The position numbers were made by a program, and so were the translations under genes. Source: Viola odorata (taxonomy: Eukaryota > Streptophyta > Magnoliopsida > Malpighiales > Violaceae). Taken from it: a stretch of DNA of 64,000 nt. Positions 1 to 11,500 of the stretch are shown here, in pieces (positions within the stretch are counted from its first letter, which is position 1; each line of letters opens with the position of its first letter). The DNA lies in contig OY829544.1 of assembly GCA_963691705.1 (NCBI GenBank), positions 39,949,917 to 40,013,916 of the forward strand, in the 5' to 3' direction. A model generated the notes under the pieces. That model searched no databases, was not told the origin of the DNA, and was given only the letters and a program-made list of their open reading frames with translations.

Positions 1-112
1 GGCTGCAAAGAGGTAAGATGGGCAAAGATTACGGAGATTTGTTAGGAAGTATGTCACTTACAGAGGATCTCTCAGGAGCGAACAGGTCATTTTCTTCCTC
101 TTGGGGAGCCAA

Positions 113-250
113 CGATATTAACGCGGCTTCACACCATGGGCTATCCACAATTTGAGCAGCTTTACACCACCAGATACCGGTGATATTGGCGCGGTTTTAC
201 GCTGTTCATAGCCACCTACCATATCGTCGCGGTTTTATACTGTGGATACC
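113..250 (-). repeat. Short imperfect minisatellite near the 3' end of element 1
   Basis: About four degenerate copies of a 35-45 bp unit. In element sense (minus strand) the core reads ACAGCGTAAAACCGCG, followed by a variable AT-rich part and GGTGGCT. The same core recurs at 36600-36740 in element 2 and at 29855-30085 in the small non-autonomous element. Confidence 0.7.
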
Positions 251-432
251 TTATTTTGAAAGGATTTCCGCCATGGCTACCCGTAATATCATGCTCCTCT
301 CGAATACCGACATTCTTAGCGGCCCGTCGTCGTCTATCCTTGTTTCCGCATCAGGTCTGACGGTCTTTAAGGGTAACGGGATGGCACGTCTTTTGAGGAC
401 TTCCTTCTTCAAAAGGCCCATTTCTCGGATCC

Positions 433-439
433 TATAAAT
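433..439 (+). promoter_or_regulatory. TATA box of antisense ORF1 (element 1)
   Basis: TATAAAT lies 62 bp before the ORF1 start codon. The equivalent box in element 2 (36946-36952) has the same sequence in a matching context, CCTATAAATC. Confidence 0.6.
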
Positions 440-494
440 CTGAGGGCCTTCTTCACCCAAGTCCATCTCATTTTCTCCTTTCTTAATCTGCGTT

Positions 495-872
495 ATGGAT
501 CATTTGACCAAAAAAATTCTCCTTTTCAAAGGCCACACTCTCAAGAATCTCAACGATGGTGACGTCGGGTTCCTGGAGAACATGCTGGTCAAGACCTCTG
601 AGGATATCCTGGAGCTACAAGGGATGCTGAACCCACTCCATTCCAGGCTGGGAGCCACGTATCTGGAGGATTTCAGTCCTTTAGAGAGCGTGTCGAGGTT
701 GGCCACCTCCATCACTCGGATTCAGGTGGTGATCGCCATGCTGCAGTAGCGCAAGGACATGCTGGGGTGCTGCTTGAAGGGAATGAGGGTCACCTCTGCT
801 GACCTGACTCTGGTCATGGACTCTCTGAGAGACATTCCCGAAGTGCCCGAGGACGCTGGCTCTGATGCCTGA
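495..872 (+). pseudogene. Antisense ORF1 of element 1, 125 codons with one internal stop
   Basis: This is the counterpart of the intact 125-residue ORF at 37002-37379. Both begin MDHLTK and both end at codon 125 with no indels. Here codon 85 is TAG (747-749) where the other copy has CAG. About five of six residues are identical between the copies, and the central segment (residues 18-45) is unchanged. The family is not recognised; the protein looks helical and has no signal peptide or membrane segment. It has its own TATA box upstream and AATAAA downstream, so it reads as a separate small gene encoded opposite to the polyprotein. Its function is unknown. Confidence 0.7.
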
Positions 873-945
873 TGGCGGTGACTCCCTTTGAGCCTTTTTT
901 CTTTTCCCTTAGTTATGCGGCTGTACCTTTCGGCCATTAGGCCAT

Positions 946-951
946 AATAAA
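946..951 (+). terminator. Likely poly(A) signal of antisense ORF1
   Basis: AATAAA lies 74 bp after the ORF1 stop, in the context GGCCATAATAAATAAA, which is conserved in element 2 at 37452-37457. Confidence 0.5.
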
Positions 952-1205
952 TAAACTGTTTTCGTTGCGCCCTTAATCACTATTCTTCTTCTTTAATGCA
1001 TCCTTTGTCTTTTTTTCGATTGGAGGCATTCTCAGCCCAACTGAAAATGAGTCAGTCACTGGACGGTTTCCTCGCTAACCGTTCTGCATTAATTCTGCGT
1101 CGCCGCCTCCTTGTTCGCCGATTGGGCTAATTTTTTAGTTTTCCTCGATCTGGGGGAGATTTCAACAGGCGTGGCTGTAAATCCAGATTTGTACTCGAGG
1201 TTGTA

Positions 1206-1272
1206 CACGTGTCAATCCTCAAAAGTCGTGTTGGAAGATCAAAAAGCTTTTCCCCCTCTTTTGGCTATTTAA
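1206..1272 (+). promoter_or_regulatory. G-box plus TATA-like promoter of antisense ORF2 (element 1)
   Basis: CACGTG at 1206-1211 and TATTTAA at 1266-1272 are 60 bp apart. The start codon follows at 1343. In element 2 the same two motifs are 63 bp apart (37708 and 37771). The surrounding text, GTACACGTG and GGCTATTTAATG, is also shared. Confidence 0.55.
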
Positions 1273-1342
1273 TGGGATCCTTTCCCTCCTTTCTGTTCAT
1301 CTTCTTGTTTATTTTTCCTCTTGGCAGATCGTCTGTGATCTC

Positions 1343-1762
1343 ATGGCTGACTCTTATTTTTTAGATACTACGGCGCGGGATTCTCCGCTAACTCCTCCGA
1401 CTTCGCCGAATTCAGACAATCCTCCTCCGTCGCCTCCGTGGAGGTCGTTCGTTCGCCAGCGGGGACGCAAGAGGCAGAGGAAAAATGCCTCAAAGGTGTC
1501 TGCACCGCCTTTCAAGTATCATGCCCCTTCTGCTGAAAAGGGGGATGAACCCTCTCTTCCTCCCCGTGTCTTGCCAAAAATAGCTCTCCCCTCCGTGAGC
1601 GCTGAAACGGCGATGTCGACCACAAAAGAGGAGCCCGACCGATCGCTGATATACGTAGGAAAGAGGAATGAAGAGCCCTTCCCTCCCGTTAGCAGGGAGC
1701 CATCGCTCTCGGATGATGATGTAGTTTATTGCTATGGTATCTCTTGGTCTGAGGGCGATTAG
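1343..1762 (+). CDS. Antisense ORF2: proline-rich basic protein, 139 aa (element 1)
   Basis: The uninterrupted ORF begins MADSY. It has a Pro/Thr-rich N-terminus (PPPSPPW), a basic cluster RQRGRKRQRK at about residues 38-47 that resembles a nuclear localisation signal, and an acidic C-terminus with VVYCYGISWSEGD. The element 2 copy (37854-38312) has the same start, basic cluster and tail but a different middle. Conservation of both ends through divergence of the middle suggests selection on the protein. No family is recognised and no function can be assigned. This is the only antisense gene of element 1 still open throughout. Confidence 0.6.
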   Translation: MADSYFLDTTARDSPLTPPTSPNSDNPPPSPPWRSFVRQRGRKRQRKNASKVSAPPFKYHAPSAEKGDEPSLPPRVLPKIALPSVSAETAMSTTKEEPDRSLIYVGKRNEEPFPPVSREPSLSDDDVVYCYGISWSEGD

Positions 1763-1970
1763 TTTAGCATGTCTCGTTTCTTTGTAGATGCCGTATGGCT
1801 TTCCGAAAATGAATAAGATAACCTTCCCTTTTCTTTTTTTCCCCTATCGCCTTTCTAACTCATTTCTTCGAATGTCAAGGGTTATCGCAGAGGGAGATCA
1901 GTGGCTGAGTGCAACTGTCTTTGGATTTCTAGTCAATAACCGTCTTCTCTGAAAGACATAAATGACTGTC

Positions 1971-2045
1971 CACGCGTCTCTTTCTGCTCCGCACGTGTTT
2001 CACTTTTACAGGCTGTCTTCTTCTTCAAGTTGAACCTTTATAAGG
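1971..2045 (+). promoter_or_regulatory. G-box-like pair and TATA box of antisense gene A (element 1)
   Basis: CACGCG at 1971-1976, CACGTG at 1992-1997 and TATAAGG at 2039-2045. In element 2 the first box is a perfect CACGTG (38519-38524), 66 bp before TATAAGG. The 1763-1970 gap holds no other feature. Confidence 0.5.
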
Positions 2046-2176
2046 GAAACCCTATTCTCTTTCATCATTTTTGCTAATATTCCACAACTACTCGTCGGCG
2101 GCGACGATCTGTTCTCTGGCTACCCATTCCAGGTATTTTGTCCCTTTCTTGCCGTAGTTTATTTTCCCAATTCCTT

Positions 2177-4375
2177 ATGTCTCATATTGGAGCTTCTGCG
2201 AGAGTCAAAAATCCCATAGATCTCGAGGCTAGGAGAGCTCGTAGTATTTTCGATTGTGATGAAGTTTTGAGGGCGGTATCACCTTCCCCTTGGGCCGTCG
2301 CCCTTATATCCCTACGAAAGATATTCGGCTTCATGACGCCATGTGGGGAACGTTTCGGCTGGTTTACTTCAAGATGTTCCTTTATGGATTTCATCTCCCA
2401 ATTCATACTTCTCTGATGAAGCTGCTAAACCACTACAATCTTAATCCGGTTCAAATAACTCCGCCTTCCTGGTGTGGGATTTATGCATTCCTTTGGTCAT
2501 GCGAGATGAAGCGTATTTTCACTCCATCCCTTGATCTGTTCCGTATATTTTTCAAGTTGAGCTGTCGTGCCTGCTTGGTGGATATCACTCCTAGATGGAA
2601 TGACACCGTCGTGCGATTTTTCTGGCGGAACTTCCAAGGTTTTGAAGAAAACGTGGATAATTGGAAAAATGGCTTCTTCACCCTTCGACTGTCGTCCCTC
2701 TGGTGGCGCAGAGGCTTTAATCGAAAGATTGTTAGTGCCGATTGGAAAAACCCAGAAGTGTTGTCTAGCACCGATGTGTCCCATGTTTCTGCTCTGTTAG
2801 AGATAGAAGGGCCTTTCCACATTCAGGAATTTGCTCCGTTCAGACCCTTGAAAGAATGTGTCGTTGGTGAGTTTTTCTTTTGCCGCGTTATCGCTTCACT
2901 TGGCTTGCTATATTAATATATTCCGTTGACAGGTAACACTGAGGGTTGTTCTTCTGGTGGAAATAACACTCCTCTGAACGTGGTACCGCTTCAGACGCTA
3001 CCTCCTTCTCCCCCGCCCGAAAGTTCCAGCCATCCAATTATCCCACCGAGGAAAAGGAGGATTAAGACTGTCGCAGCGCGCAACATTTTCTCCCAACCTT
3101 CTCATTTTCTTGAGAATTGGTTGCCACTTCGGGGTAGGGGAGTGTCTTCGAGTCGTCCTGCGACTGAAACAGTTGACAGCGATAGCGTGAGCATGGATGC
3201 CAGTTCTGAATTGTGTCACGCCACTCTTGCCCAACGGATGAAGCTCAGGGCGAGGAAAAATAATCTCGTGGCGGAGTCATCCGAGGACAATAGCGAGGAG
3301 ATGGCCGCCGAAATGGAGCGTCTCAAAAAGAAAATCCAGAAAGAAAAAACTGGTCCCCCGATTCCTCCTTTGAAGGAAGTTAACGCAGTTCTCTCCACTA
3401 AGGTTGACACTTGTCCTATCGCGAGTACCTCGCAAGTGGCGGAGGTTGTCAAGGCACCTTCCGTTGTTCCTTCCAAAACTGATGAGGTTTACGCGGCGGT
3501 GGACCCACCTTTACCATCCGGTGGCCCTGATTCTCTGATTTCCTCTTGTATTCCGAACGTGACTGTACCGGTTTCAAACCCACATGTTCCTCCTAATCCT
3601 GTCTCGAAGAAACCTCAGCCTTTATTCCTTTCATCGATCTCGGGCGTCGGTAATTTCGTAAAGAGTTGCTCTCCTCCCTATATCGCCAACCTTTCCCCTC
3701 AAGGTCCTCAAGGAAATGTTGTGTTTCAGTTGGATCTGTCGTCTTTCGGTACTGACGGGCTTTGTGCTTTAGGGATATCAGATCCGCTATCGCGAGATGA
3801 GCCAGTAGGGACCATAGTGGGCCAGATGTTCAGTTCTTCGAAGGACAAAGAAGAGTTCCTGCAGCACCCTCCTGAAGTTCAACATTCACGCCTCCTGAAC
3901 GATATGCTGGCTAGCTTTCGCGAGTTGCACTATTTTTCTCGAGGATCAGAGCGGCAAGGTTCGACGCTCTCCCGATTAGATGGAACAATTAGACGCCGCT
4001 TTGGCGAAGGTAACAGAGTTGTCCAAGCTTCAAGATCGTACCCGGGTAGAGTTGAACGAGTGCCGCGCCGATCTCGCACGAGAAAGATCAAAAGGGAAGG
4101 CTAAAGTGGAGCTACTGGAGGCGGAACTAGTAGCGGCCGACAAAAGAAACTCTTTCCTTCGTGAAGATATATTGTCCCGTGATGCGGATTTGGCCAAAGT
4201 ACCCTCGAGGATAGCTTGGTGGAAAAATAAGACTATGGAGGTCTGTATCGCTGGCTTTACAGATCTCTATCGCCAGGGAACTATTGATTTGACCAAGCTA
4301 TCTGATTATGCTTCCAAGAAGATAAAGGATTTAGGCGAAGGTGAGGGAGATTTTCTTTCTCTCGGGGAGGAGTAG
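2177..4375 (+). pseudogene. Antisense gene A of element 1: PF04195-like protein, two exons, frameshifted
   Basis: Exon 1 starts at 2177 and ends at 2866. The intron is 2867-2932 (GT-AG, 66 bp) and exon 2 starts at 2933. It aligns throughout with the copy at 38780-41021. Exon 1 encodes a domain resembling Pfam PF04195, with MWGTFRLVYFKMF, TPPSWCGIYAF and VDITPRW. Exon 2 carries a Pro/Ser-rich linker, then a coiled coil and a tail containing RIAWWKNKT. Damage: a short deletion near 2270-2290 shifts the frame after about 33 codons, one extra T near 3935 shifts it again, and a stop follows just before 3980. The tail remains readable at 3980-4375. It is non-functional here. The PF04195 assignment is from memory of the family. 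Confidence 0.7.
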
Positions 4376-4706
4376 GAGAATGGTGGCGGCGATACCTGTG
4401 CCGGCCATCGACTGGTCAAGGCCGACCCTCCGGGAAGATTTTCCTCTTTATTCACTTTTTCTGTATTGTAATAACGCCTTTCCGCTCAAAACGATATTTG
4501 TACTTCATTTTTAGATAATAAACGATCTCTGCTTCGTTTTTCCACGTTATCCCGGAAGTTACCGGCTTGGTTAACGCCATTCCGCATTATCTCCTCTAGT
4601 GTAGTATCGCTCTTGTCTTGTTTAAAAAATCATTTCTGCTTTTCAGAGCATTTAATGCTTATGATCTTCTCATTAATGCGGGAGAAAAGTCGTCCTGGCA
4701 TAGACA

Positions 4707-4878
4707 CACGTGTCCATTTTTTATGGCGCCATGGGCTAGCGTGCTCTATAATTTTAGCAAAATCGAAGCATTGCCGCGCTTCTCTAGAATTGTACTCATT
4801 GCTTGAGTCTTTTCCTTGTGATCCTCTCACGCAACGACTGCGACGTCCGTCGTTTCTTTAACTACTAGGGTTATAAAA
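4707..4878 (+). promoter_or_regulatory. G-box and TATA box of antisense gene B (element 1)
   Basis: CACGTG at 4707-4712 and TATAAAA at 4872-4878 are 165 bp apart, against 171 bp in element 2. The TATA box is embedded in AGGGTTATAAAACCC, a near-palindrome of telomere-like AGGGTT/AACCC arms. The 4376-4700 gap holds only the 3' flank of gene A, with AATAAA-like text near 4520. Confidence 0.55.
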
Positions 4879-5051
4879 CCCAATACTTGTTTCTTTTGCT
4901 TACTTTTGCCGTTCTGCTTTCTTCATATTTTCTCTAGCCGTCTTATTTTCTTTCCACCGTTCAAGGTTCTCGAAGCACTTTCTCTCTAAAGGTACTTCAT
5001 ATTTTTTTTCGTCGTCTTCTTCATCTTTACTTCTTCTTTTTTATTTCTGCC

Positions 5052-7418
5052 ATGGCCAAGACTCGCCGCTTTGAGTCGAGATCTGCCGATGAGAAAAAGA
5101 TGGATATTACAGTTAGTAGTATCACCTCTGAGGTCGCTCTTATTGAACATTTAGCCGCATATAATGTTGTTATCCCTGATGGTTATAAGGCCACCGTTGC
5201 CCCTGAGTCGGTACGCTTGAATAGCATTTTGACGGGTAAGCGTAGGGTTCTGTACATACAAATGTTCCGTTATGGTTTCCAGCTTCCCATCAACTCTTTC
5301 ATAAAATAGTTGCTCATTGTCTGCGATTTGAATCCTGTTCAATTAGCCCCAAATGTGTACTGCTGCGTTTGTGCCTTCTTGGAACTTTGTAAATATAAGG
5401 GGATCACTTCCCCTTCTCTTTTACTGCTTAAATCAGCTTTTAAGCTGATGAAGTGTCGGGGTGTGATAACGATATCGCCCCGTTATGACGATGACTCACT
5501 CAAGCCCTTCACTTGGAAACTTCTCCACATTGAGTCCTCTGTCGATGCTTGGAAGAAAGAGTTCTTTGTGATAGATCTTCCTGAAGACCCAAGTTCCTGG
5601 TGGTGGTCTGGGTTTAACCAAGACGTCAAGGACAACGTCTGGGGTCGACCGGAGACTCTTCCTCAGCGCGAACAAGGCTGGTTAGACAAACTTCTTCAAC
5701 TGAAAATCAGCGTTCATATCCGCTATGTGGCATGCAGAGTCGATATGAAGGACTGCGTTAGACGTGAGTGTCGAGTCGCTTCCTTCTTTATTATCATTGA
5801 TACTAATGCTAACGTTATTTTGCCATCATGCAGCGACAGATCCCAACTACAAGCCTGAAAGCGTTAGGAGGCGACTGAAAAGGGCCCAGGATAGAGAAGA
5901 AAAAGGGAAGGCCACCTCTACGGAAGCTGCCGATAACTCCACTGTTCTACCTGTTATTTCCATGAGCCTCACTCAAGTATCTTCTTCCTCAGCCGGTGAG
6001 GGGAATACCGACATCCCTTTGGGTATCCCTATTGTGACCGTCGCTGCCCCTTCTACTCGGCCGTCTCCTTCTAAAGCCTCTAGGGTTCCTGACAAAGGAA
6101 AAAGGAAGAGAAGAACAAGGAGTGTTGCCGCTCTCACTCCTTCTCCGGACGTGGCAACTTCTTCTGAAGCGCCTCCTCTTGACACAACTGTTGTGAGTGT
6201 GCTTTTTATCCACGATACGTTATACCTTGATGTCCGTCGTTATTTTACCCGTTTCTCTTATCAGTGCTTCTACTGGATTCTTTGCAGGATACTGCCGTTG
6301 TTTCTACTTCCGCGTCTCCCATAGGCGAAATGAACATGGGTTATGTGCTGGCTGGCTCTAAGAAGAGATCCCGGTCGGAGGGCGAGGGTGGAAGCTTATC
6401 TTCTACTGTCACCGCGGCGAAAGTCGGACCGGACAGCACCTTTGTTTCTATGGATGCTCCCCAGACTCACCCTTCTGGGTTTTTGGTGAACATGCGTACG
6501 GCTGAGACTTTCGGGGCTTCACCCAATTCCTTTGGTGGGCATGTTCATACATATGGTCCTAACTCAGGCTATCAAGAAGGTTTACAGGACTTTACGGGCT
6601 ACCACCCTCACGGTTCCTTAGTCGTCCAAGGGGGTCCTTCTTCTCAAGTCCGCCCTCTTGTCCCTCTGGCCTTTGTCCCCTCAAGCATTCCTTTATCGCA
6701 ACGTTGTGGCGAAGGGCCCTCCACCTTTGACTTTGCTGCGGACCTAAGTTCCTCGAGTGAGCCTGGTACTGTGACTCATCAAGTGGGCTTATACGATTTT
6801 CGCAATACAGGCTTAGCGGCTCTTAGGGGCGATGGTTCAGTTGAGGTTTCGGATTTCTTGGCAGCCTAAATACTGTCGACCGCCGCTGAGCGGGAAGCTT
6901 TCCTCTCGTAGATAGATGATGATAAGGCGAATTCGCTATGCTCTGCTCTCTTTTCCAATTTTGTGAAATTTCACTACTGGAGAGAGCACGTACAGCGTCA
7001 GGCTGCTTCTCTTACTGCGTCCCTTTCTGAACTTTCGCGACAGCGAAATGAAAAGAACAAGTTGCTGGAGGAACGCACTCGATTGTTACTGGCTCAGCAG
7101 GAGCTGTCGGGGCAAGTGTCCACCCTTGATGCAAAGAATGTCGTGCTGGAAGGAGAGAAGTCATCCTTGGCAAGGGAGAAAGCGGCCTTGGAGGAAGAGA
7201 GAGTCGTTCTGACGGAGGAATCAGCCGATAAGAGCTTGTGGCACGTCGAGCGGACGGCCACTATCTTGGTTGAATGCTTTGAAGAGGTCAATGGAGCGGA
7301 TGCGTACAAAGGTGATGAGGTCACAGAGGCCTTCAAACAGAAGTCTGCCGACCTTAATGAAGCGGGTTTTCACCGAGCTAAGGCGGAGGGTTGGAAACGG
7401 AGGAACCCCGAAGGTTGA
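5052..7418 (+). pseudogene. Antisense gene B of element 1: PF04195-like protein, three exons, three stops
   Basis: Exons are 5052-5763, 5834-6192 and 6288-7418, and both introns are GT-AG. Exon 1 is exactly as long (712 nt) as in the intact copy at 41642-43973. Exon 1 holds the PF04195-like domain. Exon 2 carries a basic stretch KGKRKRRTRS. Exon 3 has a long Leu/Glu/Lys coiled coil and ends close to the intact copy's C-terminus. In-frame stops lie at 5307-5309, about 6867-6869 and about 6909-6911. No frameshift is apparent, so decay is by point mutation. It is paralogous to gene A next door. Confidence 0.75.
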
Positions 7419-7985
7419 CACATTCCCAAGCTTTGCCGCCTCTTCTGCAGCCATCGGGCTTTTTGCTTTTTGCCTCCGCGGCATTATTGTTTTGGTCTTT
7501 GGAACTTGTGACCTCTCTAAGGCACTTTTATGCATTTAAACAGTTTATATCTTTGCTGCTGCCTTTTCCCTTTTTTTAGCTTTCACTTTCTGAAACTCCC
7601 AGGGCGTCGCTATCATTCTGGCGACATAATATGTTTACTTTCCCGAGCAGACTCGTAGCGTTTCAGCAACAGATATCGCTGAGGTCAGTATCGGGTTAGC
7701 TTTCCCGGCGAGCCTCATAGTATCGCCGCTTGTGCGGTCGTCAATCTTTTCGCTGCTCAAAAGGTATTCTGCACATTCTTAATTGTAAACCATCAGTAGC
7801 ATAACGGGTTACAAGAGATAGTAATTACCCGTAGGAGCCTTTCCGCTGCCGTCATAGGGCATTAGTATGGAAGCCGCATGAATCACTTTTTCCGTCAGCT
7901 CTACTTCACTAGGGATTACGCATCTAGTTACTAGCTGGAATTTCGTGATTTTTGTGTTTCCATCTTTCCACGATCGGCCTGCAAA

Positions 7986-8435
7986 GTGCCCTCACTTAGT
8001 GAGCCGTCGGATCGGGACAGGCCGTCACAAGGATAGGACTTTTCACTTTCAGGCGTTGTCCTCGCGTCTAGAATCATGTCCTTACTTAGTGGACCCACTA
8101 CACTAGTCCGGTCACTAAGAGGGGACTTTTCGTTTCTAGAACGGAGTTACTATTTCCTTGGGACGTGCCTTGTCTTAATGGGTCGTCTCTACGAGAACGG
8201 TCATTACAAGAAAAGGACTTTTCACTCCCAGGGATTCCGGGTTGTGCCCTCACTTAGTGAGCCATCTGATCAGGACCGGCATTCACAAGGATAGGACTTT
8301 TCACTCCCCGGGGGTGCTAGGGATCTTTCAATCCCAATGCTAGTTCAAGGCATTCTGGGTCATGCCCTCACTTAGTGAGCTATCTGATCAGGACCGGCAT
8401 TCACAAGGATAGGACTTTTCACTCCCAGGAGCCCC
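7986..8435 (+). repeat. Tandem repeats between the convergent gene ends (element 1)
   Basis: Four to five units of about 85-120 bp share GCCCTCACTTAGTGAGCC, a variable part, then CACAAGGATAGGACTTTTCAC. The best copies start near 7986, 8243 and 8362. The core TCACTTAGTGA is a palindrome with 5-bp arms. The array lies between the end of antisense gene B and the end of the polyprotein. An equivalent array lies at 44528-44970. Confidence 0.75.
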
Positions 8436-8536
8436 CTTTTCTATCTGCACAAAAAGTAACCACAAACACCCAAGAAAGCTCTCTCAGGGAGCGTTAGCTA
8501 AGGTTAGGGTTGGCATCAGTCAAAGGTGCAGATAAC

Positions 8537-11500
8537 TCAAGGTCTAGGATAATATAATTTTAAATGAGCAATATTCCAAGAGTTAGATAGGGGAGTACCA
8601 TCGAGCGTCTCCAGATGATAGGCTCCTTTTCTGATAACTCGGGTAACGCGATATGGTCCATCCCAGTTTGGGCTGAGCTTCCCCACACGTTGACTAGCCG
8701 CTCGCTTATCTCTAAGTACCAGATCGCCTGTCTTTAACAACCGTTCTTTGACGCGTCTGTTATGGTAACGGGTCATCTTTCGTTTGTAGTGTTGCATTTT
8801 CATGAGGGTTTCTACTCGGACCTCCGGTAACGCGTCAAGGTTAGCTCGTAACCTTTCCTCATTCAGCTCCTCTCGAAAGTGGGCCACTCGCAGGCTCATG
8901 GTACCGATTTCTACCGGCGTAACAGCCTCGGTTCCGAAGGCCAATGCGAAAGGTGTTTCCCCAGTACTGGTTCTAACGGTTATGTGGTACGCCCACATCA
9001 CGTATGGCAGCTCGTCAGCCCATTTCTTTTTAAACCCCTCCAGGTTTTTCTTAATGCCACTGAGGATGCTCCGATTTGTCACTTCTGCCTGTCCATTGGT
9101 TTGGGGGTGAGCCACGGAAGATAATCGTTGCTCTATCCCGAATTCTGAGCATTGGTCTTTGAAGAATTGGCTGGTGAACTGTGTCCCGTTATCGCTGATT
9201 AGGATACGGGGTACGCCAAACCTCATGATAACTTGGTGTTTGAAGAAACGCCAAGTTTTTTCCGCCGTGATGTTGGCGACCGCTTCAGCCTCCGCCCACT
9301 TCGTAAAGTAGTCCACTGCTACGATTACAAATTTTAGTTGGGAGCTTGCCTTTGGAAACGGGCCCAGGATATCGATCCCCCATTTAGCAAAAGGACAAGG
9401 AGCGATGATTTCAGATATTTCAGTGGCGGGACGTCGAGGAATTTTAGAGAACTCCTGACATTTTGGGCAAGTTTGCACATAGTCGTGGCAATCTTTCCGG
9501 ATGGTGGGCCAATAGAATCCAGATCTGAAGACTTGTGCAGCCAGGGTGCCGCCCGATACGTGCATACCGCATATCCCTTCATGAATTTTGCGCAAAGTGT
9601 GAAGACCCTCTTGCTCCGTTATACATTTGGCCGATGGGTGCGAAAAGCATCTTCGAACCAGGTCCCCGTCATAATAGGTACAGCGAGCTGCCTGTCTCAG
9701 CACTCTTTTCTTTTCAGCGATATTCTCAGGCAGTTCTTCGTGTTTTAAGTATTTGATTATGGGGACTCGCCAGTCGTTCTCGAGTTCTTCCACACACAGA
9801 GATGCTTGCTCTTCCATGAAGGAGGGTACAGGTAATTCTCGGTAATACACGCCTTTGGGTATGGATGCTTCCGGGTTTGCAGCCAGCTTCGGCGTTGTCC
9901 TCTCGGGGAATGTGCTCAAAACTGACTTGCATGCCTTCTTTTTTTATTTCTAATAGCTCCCGCATCACTTTGGCGAGATACTGAACCATGATGGGCTCTC
10001 GAGCTTGAGAGCGCCCCAAGACCTGGTCGATTACTAGTTTGGAGTCACCACAAATTTTTAGACGCAGGTCTCCTGTTCTTCCGGTATCGTGCCTACCTTT
10101 GGAAGAAAGGCTTCTCCCTATCCGGAGTCCGGCTAGTAACGCCTCATATTCTGCCGCATTATTGGATAATGGTTGCAGGATTCGGATAGCGTACTGTATT
10201 CGCATATCGTGCAGCCCGTTTATAAAGATTCCTGCTCCAGCCAATTCTTGATTTTTAGCCCCATCTACATGAATGATCCAGAGGTCCGTATAAGTTTCCA
10301 GAAACGGGAGATCCAAATCACCCCATTCCTCTTCGGGTACGTCTGTTAACGGATCTTCCGTAAAGGTGCATTCCGCTATAAAATCTGCCAAGATTTGAGC
10401 CTTTACAGATGGCCGAGACTGATACCGCAGCCCATATTGCTCGAGTTCGAGAGCCCAGATTAGCATTCTTCCTGAGGACTCAGGCTTTTGAAATATTCTT
10501 TTCAGCGGTTGATCTGTAAGTACGATAACGGAAAAGGACTGGAAGTATCTGTCCATTTTTCGAGTGGCTTGTACTAGTGCGAATGCTATTTTCTCAATTC
10601 GGGCGTATCGCAACTCCGTATCCTTCAGAATGTGACTTACAAAATACACGGGGCGGTGTGTGTGGCTATCGTCACGAACGAGGACGGAGCTGACCACTTC
10701 GTCAGCGGCGCCGAGATATAGGTACAAAGTATCACCCAGTTCTGGCCTGGTCAGCAGTAGATCAGACGATAGGTAGTTTTTTAGGCTAACAAACGCCTCT
10801 TCACATTCCGGGGTCCACCCAAAGGATGCTTTCTTGCGTATGACTTTGAAAAAGGAAGACACTTCTCGCCTTGTTTGGAAATAAAGCGCCCTAGGGCGAT
10901 AACGCGCCCTATTAGCCTTTGTACTTCCTTAACGGTTCTTGGAGATATCATGTCTTGTATGGCTTTAATCTTTGACGGATTAGGCTGGATTCCTTTTTGG
11001 CTGACCACGTAGCCCAGGAATTTTCCCGTCTGAAACGCAAACATACATTTCCGGGGGTTCAGTTGTGCCGTTTCATCACGTCAAAGACTTCCTTTAGATC
11101 CCGCAAGTGATCCTGAAAGCTAGCACTTTTTACCAGTATATCGTCAACGTAGGCTTCCACATTCCTCCCTATTTGTTCTTTGAATATCTTGTTTGCCATA
11201 CGTTGGAACGTTGCCCCCGCGTTCTTTAGCCCAAATGGCATCGCCGTATAACAGTAAGTGGTCGTAGGAGTGATGAAGGCAGTCTTCTCTTCATCCTCAA
11301 TGACCATAGGAATTTGATGGTATCCGGAGTTGGCATCAAGTGAACTTAGATACACATACCCAGCAGTCTGATCGACCAATTGGTCAATGCGTGGAAGCGG
11401 GTAGCAGTCCTTGGGGCAGGCATCATTCAAATTGGTGAAGTCGATACACATACGCCAATCTCCGTTGGGCTTAGGAACGAGAACGGGGTTGGCTAACCAG